NCBI RefSeq assembly: GCF_905209685.1
Contig: NZ_CAJLUB010000102.1
Span: forward strand, 1-6,626
Length of the DNA stretch: 6,626 nucleotides
Reading direction: 5' to 3'
Source of the DNA: an uncultured Veillonella sp.
GTDB lineage: Bacteria > Bacillota > Negativicutes > Veillonellales > Veillonellaceae
Shown here: positions 1 through 5,658 of the stretch, piece by piece
Numbering within the stretch: the stretch's first letter is position 1
Layout of the letters: each line of letters begins with the position of its first letter
The notes under the pieces: model-generated
Told to the model about the DNA's origin: nothing
Database searches by the model: none
The model's input: only the letters and a program-made list of their open reading frames with translations
Program-made: the position numbers and the translations under genes

Positions 1-108
1 GAATTTTGGGCAAAAACAAAAGCTAAAGCAAAAGAAGAACTCTTTAGTGCATCCGGCTCTCTCTTTGATCCAGATGTAGTAAAAGCATTTATCGATGTGC
101 TAGGCTAA
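1..108 (+). CDS. C-terminal end of a probable HD-GYP / HD-domain phosphohydrolase (5' truncated by window)
   Basis: Frame 1 is open from the first base to a TAA at 106-108 and gives 35 residues. The tail reads ...ELFSASGSLFDPDVVKAF..., followed by a short hydrophobic end. A Gly followed by an FDP-x-VV-x-AF helix start is typical of the last helices of HD-GYP domains, which hydrolyse cyclic dinucleotides such as c-di-GMP, and of related HD phosphohydrolases. The metal-binding HD and GYP motifs would lie outside the window, so the enzymatic assignment cannot be tested here. The gene is convergent with the six-gene leftward run and is followed 10 bases later by a strong terminator, which supports this being a real gene end. 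Reading frame and stop are secure; the family assignment is moderate. Confidence 0.55.
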   Translation, partial: EFWAKTKAKAKEELFSASGSLFDPDVVKAFIDVLG

Positions 109-118
109 TATAATGATT

Positions 119-148
119 AAGCGTTCACCATTCGGTGAACGCTTTTTT
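119..148 (+). terminator. Intrinsic terminator of the HD-domain gene
   Basis: A perfect 11-bp stem (AAGCGTTCACC at 119-129 pairing with GGTGAACGCTT at 134-144) closes a 4-base loop. On the + strand it runs straight into a six-T tract (143-148). It begins 10 bases after the stop codon of the rightward gene. Read from the other strand the same hairpin lies just beyond the comF stop codon, but the bases following it there are TTAATCATTATATT with no clean U-tract. It may therefore stop the leftward operon only weakly, or the two convergent transcripts may share it. Confidence 0.9.
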
Positions 149-155
149 GTAATAA

Positions 156-851
156 TTAAAAGCTACCGCTAGCTAGTGTTAAAGCATCGAGCCTACTAGG
201 ATTATATGACCTAAGAACCTTTGCTACGACTTCGATTGTTGCTCCTGTAGTATAAATGTCATCTACAATTAAAATACGCTTTGTGGAAAAATCGATGTCT
301 TTATACTCTGCTTTGATCACAAAAGCATTCTCTATATTTTGATGTCGTTCTTTATGGGTTAAGGACCACATATCACTAGAAGTTTCAAACTTATATATAC
401 AATCTAACCATACAAAATATCCCTTATCTATTTTCTCTAACGAGTATGCCCATTTTTTAAAGAATAAATCGACCTGATTATACCCCCTCTTTTTCTTCTT
501 CATCTCACTAGACGGTACAGGAACTATATAATCATAGATAGTCTTACAATTCCCCTTTACAATATCACGTTCATCGTATTTCATGTAAAAGTTGTACGAT
601 GCTAAAAAAGGAGCAACCCCCTTGGACTGCTCCTTTTTTTCATTAAATTTTACATCGTAAATCATAGACTTTAGACCACCACGATAATCCGCTAGCACAC
701 ATACATCATCTACATAATGTAAAAATTTATGTGGCACATGACGAATATGTAATAGATCGTTAAAACAAGTTTCACACCAATCCCCTTGTGTTACTACAGA
801 GGCACCACAGTGAGGACATACAGGTGGAAATAGGAAATCCCAAAGACTCAT
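156..851 (-). CDS. comF: ComF family competence protein (zinc-finger phosphoribosyltransferase-like)
   Basis: ComF proteins are cytoplasmic and are needed for natural transformation, acting with the ComFA helicase when single-stranded DNA enters the cell; their exact chemistry is unsettled. This 231-residue product has both family hallmarks. An N-terminal zinc-binding cluster has Cys12, Cys15, Cys26 and Cys29 (CPHC...CETC). A C-terminal type I phosphoribosyltransferase fold carries the PRPP loop at 196-205 (VDDIYTTGAT). The intermediate family motifs PVPSS (111-115), RGYNQ (122-126) and THKER-x(6)-AF (165-177) are also present. Length is normal for the family. The ATG overlaps the recD2 stop by one base (TAATG), and an in-frame stop 9 bases upstream rules out a longer form. 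The Shine-Dalgarno AAGGGAG is 12 bases from the ATG, longer than usual, so expression may lean on coupling to recD2. A terminator-like hairpin sits inside the gene. It is the last gene of the run. Confidence 0.93.
   Translation of the reverse strand: MSLWDFLFPPVCPHCGASVVTQGDWCETCFNDLLHIRHVPHKFLHYVDDVCVLADYRGGLKSMIYDVKFNEKKEQSKGVAPFLASYNFYMKYDERDIVKGNCKTIYDYIVPVPSSEMKKKKRGYNQVDLFFKKWAYSLEKIDKGYFVWLDCIYKFETSSDMWSLTHKERHQNIENAFVIKAEYKDIDFSTKRILIVDDIYTTGATIEVVAKVLRSYNPSRLDALTLASGSF
604..639 (-). terminator. Terminator-like hairpin inside comF
   Basis: A perfect 12-bp inverted repeat (AAAAAAGGAGCA at 604-615 and its complement at 628-639) surrounds a 12-base loop. On the comF sense strand this is a GGAGCA/TGCTCC core preceded by A7 and followed by T6, the layout of an intrinsic terminator. 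The arms are A- and T-flanked on both sides, so it is symmetric for both strands. It falls at codons 71-83 of comF (KKEQSKGVAPFL), in a stretch of ordinary ComF protein. The structure is seen in the sequence; terminating or attenuating activity is inferred and would depend on how closely ribosomes follow the polymerase. Confidence 0.45.
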
Positions 852-3004
852 TACGAATCACATCTCCCTTGTAGTCTTTCTTTAAACAATGTATATCGTT
901 CATCTGCATTTACAGTACGTACAGCACGTTCTATAGCGCTTGTAGTACCCACAATGATAACCTTCCGTTTTGCTCTTGTAACAGCTGTATACAACAAATT
1001 ACGCTGCAACATACCACCATAACGTGGTACAAAAGGAATGATAACTACACCATACTCACTACCTTGGCTTTTATGAACTGTAATAGCATAAGCAGGCATA
1101 ATCATATGCGCTTCATCAATAGGTAAACGAACCTCTTTATGGATAAATCGGATACAAATATCGGTCCGTGTAATAGCGTAAATTACACCAATTTCACCAT
1201 TAAAGACCTCTAACTCATAATCGTTAAGAATTTGAATAACCTTATCGCCGACACGATAAGTAATACCATTTACACGTGCTTCACCCTTTAAGCTATCCGG
1301 TGGATTAACAGCTTGTTGTACATATTGAGAAATTAATGTACTACCGGCTTCACCACGGCGCATAGGAGAAATAATTTGAATGTCTAGCTCATCCTCTACA
1401 TGCGCTTGTTCTCGTTTATACACATCGATGATAGCTTTCATCATCATGTCATAAGACTTAACAGGAATAAAAGAAAACTCTTCACTTACACTGTCCAGAT
1501 TCGGCATTTCACCACGGTTAATAGCATAGGCGCTTTCAACAATAATATTACCAGAGCTTTGACGATAAATCTGGTTGAGTCGTGTATAAGGAACACAATC
1601 ACTATCGAGTAAGTCTTTTAATACAAAACCAGCCCCAATAGGTGGTAGTTGATCAACGTCACCAACGATAATGACATGGGCTTCCTTTGGAATGGCCGCC
1701 ATTAAGGAATAGAACAAGCGTACATTAAGCATAGATGCTTCATCAATGATGATAACATCTATATCTAATGGATCCTCTTCATTCTTAGTAAAGTCGTAAG
1801 AGTCACTACCTTGAACAGGTACTAATAATCTATGAATCGTAGTTGCTTCAAACTCCGTCGCCTCTGTAAGTCGTTTCGCAGCACGGCCCGTAGGAGCGCA
1901 AAGAATAATCCGCCCTAGTCCACCAAGTTGGAAGCCTTTTACTAAAGCCTTAATAATCGTCGTCTTACCAGTACCAGGACCACCAGTTATAAGGGAAAAC
2001 TTTTCAAAGAAGGATAGCTGTATAGCCTCTTTTTGAGCATCCCCAAATGTAATATGATTATCAGCTTCAAACTTTTCTATAAAACTAGGAATATCTAGAG
2101 AAATTGGATCAGCCTCTAATAAGAAATCTTTTGTATAATGAACGCTCTCTACTTCAGACACATACATTTCTGGAGGGTAGATATATAAGATATCTTCATA
2201 ATACGTACTATATAAAGCACCTTGCTCTAAAAGGCTTTCAATAAAATTAGCAATATCATCTACATCAGTTTGTAATAGATCGTCTAAACGACCGATAAGT
2301 TGATCCACAGGCAAACACGTATGCCCTTGATTATCCAAACTGCGTAGAATCCATTCTAATCCCGCTTCTAAACGACGCGTATCACTACCTGTAATCCCCA
2401 AGTGTTCTGCTAGCGTATCAGCGGTGCCAAAAAGCATATCTGGAGCCACACGTAACAAGGTATACGGATTATCCTCTATAACAGCAACAGACTGAACACC
2501 ATAATAGGTGTATACGGTACGACTCCATTTAGAAGAAATATGATGGCTTTCAAAAAAGTGATTTAAATCGGATAAAATACCTTCACCAAGTAAGGTATTA
2601 AATAATTCGTCCTTAACACTTTTACGAAGTCCAGGAACATCCTTAATTTCTTCTGGACGTTCCTCCCGTAAAACTTCTAAAATACGGATACCAAAATACT
2701 CAAGGACCTTTTCTACGGACTTTTCACCAAAACCTTTAATACCTAAATTTAATAAATAGGTCTTAGCAGCCCCCATGTTATCAGGTTTAAGTTTTTCTAC
2801 ACTAGTAGCATCAAATTGACGACCATATTTTTCATGTTCTACATAACGGCCTCGAACTTCGATATCTTCTCCTTCTTTAGGAGATTCAAACTTGCCAGTA
2901 CAAGTAATGTATTCCTCATTATAATCCTTAAGGACAAACACGCAATACGTACGTTGTGTATTCTCATATATAGTTCGGTATACAAATCCTCGTATGGCGT
3001 CCAT
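851..3004 (-). CDS. recD2: RecD2-type ATP-dependent 5'-3' DNA helicase (YrrC family)
   Basis: This is a superfamily 1B helicase of 717 residues. RecD2 proteins unwind DNA 5' to 3', work without RecBC, and contribute to DNA repair and replication-fork upkeep. The order fits RecD2: an N-terminal OB-like segment (about 1-75), helix-hairpin-helix repeats (about 80-200, including GIKGFGEKSVEKV and DVPGLRKSV), then the motor. In the motor I see the Q-motif Gln324, Walker A GGPGTGKTT (341-349), motif Ia APTGRAAKR (370-378), Walker B IIIDEAS (418-424), motif III VGDVDQLPP (447-455), motif IV with Arg481 (QIYRQSSGN), motif V ITVHKSQGSE (641-650) and motif VI YTAVTRAKR (672-680). Length is close to Deinococcus RecD2 and shorter than Bacillus YrrC. 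No motif is broken. The start is set by a GGAG 5 bases upstream and a TAATG overlap with the preceding stop; the stop likewise overlaps comF. Coupling to a competence gene suggests handling of incoming or recombining DNA, but this is inference. Confidence 0.95.
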   Translation of the reverse strand: MDAIRGFVYRTIYENTQRTYCVFVLKDYNEEYITCTGKFESPKEGEDIEVRGRYVEHEKYGRQFDATSVEKLKPDNMGAAKTYLLNLGIKGFGEKSVEKVLEYFGIRILEVLREERPEEIKDVPGLRKSVKDELFNTLLGEGILSDLNHFFESHHISSKWSRTVYTYYGVQSVAVIEDNPYTLLRVAPDMLFGTADTLAEHLGITGSDTRRLEAGLEWILRSLDNQGHTCLPVDQLIGRLDDLLQTDVDDIANFIESLLEQGALYSTYYEDILYIYPPEMYVSEVESVHYTKDFLLEADPISLDIPSFIEKFEADNHITFGDAQKEAIQLSFFEKFSLITGGPGTGKTTIIKALVKGFQLGGLGRIILCAPTGRAAKRLTEATEFEATTIHRLLVPVQGSDSYDFTKNEEDPLDIDVIIIDEASMLNVRLFYSLMAAIPKEAHVIIVGDVDQLPPIGAGFVLKDLLDSDCVPYTRLNQIYRQSSGNIIVESAYAINRGEMPNLDSVSEEFSFIPVKSYDMMMKAIIDVYKREQAHVEDELDIQIISPMRRGEAGSTLISQYVQQAVNPPDSLKGEARVNGITYRVGDKVIQILNDYELEVFNGEIGVIYAITRTDICIRFIHKEVRLPIDEAHMIMPAYAITVHKSQGSEYGVVIIPFVPRYGGMLQRNLLYTAVTRAKRKVIIVGTTSAIERAVRTVNADERYTLFKERLQGRCDS
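864..870 (-). promoter_or_regulatory. Shine-Dalgarno of comF, unusually distant
   Basis: AAGGGAG on the minus strand lies 12 bases before the comF ATG, inside the last codons of recD2. No better-placed purine run occurs nearer the start, while the other genes of the run have spacings of 5-8 bases. The suboptimal spacing together with the TAATG overlap suggests re-initiation by ribosomes finishing recD2. Confidence 0.5.
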
Positions 3005-3768
3005 TATTTCTCCGTATTAGGCAAAGCTTCAATAATTTCTTGTACCGCATCGGTAATGCTACCTTCATTACCAATTTTGATATGTGCCACTTCTTCGTAT
3101 AAAGGGTATCGTTCTTCATATACATTGAAGATATATTCAATACTTTCTTTTACAAGTGGACGAATTTCAAGATCCAAATCATCTAAGATATGATTTACAT
3201 CGCGATTAACAAATACAACAAGACCATTATTGCGCATTAGCTTAACTGTTTTATCATAAGTAACAGTACCACCACCAGTAGCAATAACAGATGGTTTATT
3301 ATGAATTAATTCCTTAATCGTGTTATATTCATATTCACTAAAAGCATCTTTACCGTCATAAATAAAGATTTTTTGAACAGATTTACCAACCTTATCTTGA
3401 ATCGTTTGATCTAGATCGTAAAAGTCTCTGCCTAATTCTTTAGCTAGCATTTTGCCAACTGTTGTCTTACCGGCACCTGGCATGCCGATGAGGAAAATAT
3501 GCTTATGCATATGCTCTTTTAAAAACTCATTGCTCATAGACACAACAGTTTTTATATAATTTTCAATATAAGGTGCTAATGTTTTATCTTTGCAATTTTC
3601 AGTATGCAACGCAATAATACTTTCATCACGTTCTTCATCAATGAGTGGTAAATGATGTTCATCCTTATATTTACCAATCTCTTTAATCAATGTAAGACGT
3701 TTTTCAAACTCTGTAACAAGTACGGAGTCAATACTATCTATTTGTTTGCGAGCTTCTTTAATATCCAT
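3004..3768 (-). CDS. aroK: Chorismate mutase (AroQ) - shikimate kinase (AroK) fusion, with altered key residues
   Basis: The 254-residue product joins two aromatic-pathway domains. Residues 1-85 look like an all-helical AroQ chorismate mutase (chorismate to prephenate). Arg7, Arg24, Lys35, Asp44 and Arg47 fall where E. coli P-protein has Arg11, Arg28, Lys39, Asp48 and Arg51. The Glu52 position is Asp48, Ser84 maps to Ser79, and the catalytic Gln88 position appears to be Leu83. Residues 89-250 look like shikimate kinase (ATP-dependent phosphorylation of shikimate). They contain Walker A GMPGAGKTT (95-103), the shikimate-binding DxD at Asp118/Asp120, GGG (165-167), lid Arg203 (RPL) and Arg220 (R-x-PLY). 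In the FRxxE motif the shikimate-binding Arg is Ser144 (FSEYE), and the preceding GE is GK. The ATG is supported by AAGGGGG 5 bases upstream. The gene lies 13 bases after ribF and overlaps recD2 by one base. The fusion and fold calls are strong; activity of either half is uncertain. Confidence 0.88.
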   Translation of the reverse strand: MDIKEARKQIDSIDSVLVTEFEKRLTLIKEIGKYKDEHHLPLIDEERDESIIALHTENCKDKTLAPYIENYIKTVVSMSNEFLKEHMHKHIFLIGMPGAGKTTVGKMLAKELGRDFYDLDQTIQDKVGKSVQKIFIYDGKDAFSEYEYNTIKELIHNKPSVIATGGGTVTYDKTVKLMRNNGLVVFVNRDVNHILDDLDLEIRPLVKESIEYIFNVYEERYPLYEEVAHIKIGNEGSITDAVQEIIEALPNTEK

Positions 3769-3773
3769 GAGAA

Positions 3774-3780
3774 CCCCCTT
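3774..3780 (-). promoter_or_regulatory. Shine-Dalgarno of the aroK fusion gene
   Basis: AAGGGGG on the minus strand, 5 bases before the ATG at 3768, lies within the only gap larger than 2 bases in the run (13 bases after the ribF stop). It fixes the start of the fusion protein, including its N-terminal chorismate mutase-like domain. It also allows independent initiation, unlike the overlapped neighbours. Confidence 0.75.
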
Positions 3781-3781
3781 A

Positions 3782-4714
3782 TTATGCTTTAGCTAAAACA
3801 GCTAGAGCCTGTTCTTCATCTACCTTCATTTGATCAATAAGATCTTGTAAGTTATTAAATTTAACTTCTCCTCTAAGATAGGAAATAAATTGTACAATTA
3901 CTTCTTTTCCATATATATCTTGGTCAAAGTTAAATACATGTACTTCGCATCTATGGTACTGATTCTTAAATGTAGGATTATCCCCAATATTACCTACCCC
4001 ATCATACCAAGTACCATCGATACACACGCGATTAGCGTATACACCATCTGGAGGTGTAGCCATTTCATTAGGAAGCAACAAATTCAATGTTGGGAACCCT
4101 AATGTGCGTCCTCGTTGATCACCTTTAATTACAGTCCCTTTAAATTGGAATGGTCTTCCAAGCCAATGAGTAGCATCTTCTAAACGCCCTTCGCGAATGG
4201 CCTTTCTAATCTCCGTACTTGAAATAGGAGTACTAAGTCCATCACAAGGCAATAAGGGCTGCACTAAAACTTGTATATTTTTATCCGCTAATACTTGTTT
4301 CATATAATCTGGATTACCAAGACCTTTAGCACCAAATGTAAAGTTTTCTCCAATTACAATAGCAGCTACATTCATATCTGTACAAAGAGCGCCCAAAAAA
4401 TCGTCAGCACTCATTTTTAGTAACTCTTCAGTCATAGGCAACCGTAAAATATAGTCTACATTCAAATCTTCAAGAACGGAATCCATAATCTCTTCTTGAA
4501 TGACCCGTTTAGGCACTCGCTCTGGATGTAGTATAGTTAGTGGATGATGTTCAAAGGTAATGATTATACTAACACCATTAACTGCCATTGCCTCATCAAC
4601 GGCCTTGCGTATAACTCGTTGATGACCTCGATGAATACCATCAAAGGTACCTAGGGCATATACTTTTGTATCTTTGATTTGACGCAGTTCATCAAACGAA
4701 TGTATTTGCTTCAT
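3782..4714 (-). CDS. ribF: Bifunctional riboflavin kinase / FAD synthetase
   Basis: The enzyme makes the flavin cofactors: the C-terminal half phosphorylates riboflavin to FMN, and the N-terminal half adenylylates FMN to FAD. The 310 residues match the usual prokaryotic RibF length. The nucleotidyltransferase domain has the signature GTFDGIHRGH (22-31), with the HxGH active site at 28-31, and ISSTEIR (164-170). The kinase domain shows GRTLGFPTLN (202-211), whose PTxN contacts ATP and metal, GVGNIGDNPTF (239-249), Glu257 as the probable catalytic base, and LRGEVKF (280-286). Nothing is missing. The ATG lies 2 bases beyond the truB stop, and its GAAGGA Shine-Dalgarno is formed by the last two codons of truB, so the two genes are co-translated or nearly so. 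The pairing with truB is widespread in bacteria. Confidence 0.96.
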   Translation of the reverse strand: MKQIHSFDELRQIKDTKVYALGTFDGIHRGHQRVIRKAVDEAMAVNGVSIIITFEHHPLTILHPERVPKRVIQEEIMDSVLEDLNVDYILRLPMTEELLKMSADDFLGALCTDMNVAAIVIGENFTFGAKGLGNPDYMKQVLADKNIQVLVQPLLPCDGLSTPISSTEIRKAIREGRLEDATHWLGRPFQFKGTVIKGDQRGRTLGFPTLNLLLPNEMATPPDGVYANRVCIDGTWYDGVGNIGDNPTFKNQYHRCEVHVFNFDQDIYGKEVIVQFISYLRGEVKFNNLQDLIDQMKVDEEQALAVLAKA

Positions 4715-4716
4715 AC

Positions 4717-5658
4717 TTATCCTTCAATAAAAATATTTTTTTCCACCTTCAAAGAGTGGTTAGTTCGTTTCATAATCCCTATAAATCCATGAGGACCATA
4801 GGCTCTATAATAATGTTCTGGTTCAGTATAAGAAAATTCGTTACCAATAGGCAATTCCTTACCTTGCACCATCATCTTTAATTGTACACTATTTACCATC
4901 ACTTTTGAAAGATGAGAAACGGCTGTATCCGTTGGTAACAATAGGCTTTCACCATGAAGCATCAACTCTTCAGCCATTTTAGCAGAATCAATATCAAATG
5001 GTCCTACTTGGGTACGTGCCAAAGATGTCATGTTTCCTGGTATACCTAATGAAACACAGATATCACGCAATAATGAACGAATATAGGTGCCTCCAGAACA
5101 AGTTACACGAACTGTAAAATAAGGAAAACCATACGCTATCAGCTCAATATGTTTAATATGAATCTGACGTAATGGTAATTCTACAGGAATCCCTTTACGA
5201 GCATATTCATAAGCACGTATACCATTTATCTTAATAGCAGAATATTTTGATGGTCTCTGATCTTGAATACCAATAAAGGTATTTAATGTATTAACTAATT
5301 CATCAAAAGTAGGTTTAAGCATAGCATTGGATAGTTCTGAACTTTGAATGGATTCATTCACTCGAACACCGTCTCGCAATACCATATCTTTATCAGGTAA
5401 TACAGCTTGTCCAGAACTATCTTCAGTATCGGTAAAAGTACCAAATTTACATTCTGCCACATAGGTTTTATCAAACCCCTCTGTATACTCAATAAGCCGC
5501 GTAGCCTTACCAAGAAAAACGGGTAACACACCATAGGCCATAGGATCTAAAGTACCACTATGACCAATGCGCTTTTCTTTTAAAATGCGACGACAAATAG
5601 CAACAGCATCATGGCTTGTTATACCAGGAGGTTTTAAAAATGGTAAAATGCCATCCAT
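4717..5658 (-). CDS. truB: tRNA pseudouridine(55) synthase
   Basis: TruB converts uridine 55 in the T-arm of tRNAs to pseudouridine and also helps tRNA folding. The 313 residues carry the family motif GHSGTLDP (32-39) with catalytic Asp38, then GVLPVFLGKATRL (43-55) and KTYVAECKFGTFTDTED (64-80). They continue with QRPSKYSAIKINGIRAYEYAR (134-154), the CSGGTYIRSLLRD segment (187-199) and a C-terminal PUA-like region (about 250-313). Compared with E. coli TruB, the stretch between the TDT-x-D-x(2)-GQ motif and the next conserved FxG is longer by about 24 residues (roughly 89-116), which I recall no equivalent for. The start is supported by GAGGTGA 7 bases upstream and by a TAATG overlap with the nrnA stop. 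The neighbours nrnA and ribF are its usual ones in Firmicutes. Confidence 0.96.
   Translation of the reverse strand: MDGILPFLKPPGITSHDAVAICRRILKEKRIGHSGTLDPMAYGVLPVFLGKATRLIEYTEGFDKTYVAECKFGTFTDTEDSSGQAVLPDKDMVLRDGVRVNESIQSSELSNAMLKPTFDELVNTLNTFIGIQDQRPSKYSAIKINGIRAYEYARKGIPVELPLRQIHIKHIELIAYGFPYFTVRVTCSGGTYIRSLLRDICVSLGIPGNMTSLARTQVGPFDIDSAKMAEELMLHGESLLLPTDTAVSHLSKVMVNSVQLKMMVQGKELPIGNEFSYTEPEHYYRAYGPHGFIGIMKRTNHSLKVEKNIFIEG
4720..4725 (-). promoter_or_regulatory. Shine-Dalgarno of ribF embedded in the end of truB
   Basis: GAAGGA on the minus strand encodes the final Glu-Gly of TruB and sits 5 bases before the ribF ATG, immediately ahead of the truB TAA. It decides the ribF start and couples its translation to truB. 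Confidence 0.75.

Noticed and set aside
1400..1612. 70-codon + strand open frame within recD2, and similar short ones at 3890-4102, 5752-5952 and 6307-6489
   Set aside because: All are antisense shadows of the real genes, with no family resemblance.
1649..1658. GTTGATCAAC perfect palindrome in recD2
   Set aside because: A 10-base palindrome is expected by chance at this scale, and it sits in conserved coding sequence (the DQLPP motif).
2816..3193. 125-codon open frame on the + strand spanning recD2/aroK
   Set aside because: It lies antisense to two well-supported genes with complete motifs, its translation is low-complexity and rich in Ser, Ile and Phe, and it has no recognisable domain.
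4729..4740. AAAAATATTTTT palindrome near the truB end
   Set aside because: Pure A/T with no GC core; it encodes the Lys-Asn-Ile-Phe tail of TruB and is not a convincing regulatory hairpin.
5531..5544. CCATAGG tandem duplication in truB
   Set aside because: It arises from codons of the conserved Pro-Met-Ala-Tyr-Gly stretch; only two copies, not a repeat element.
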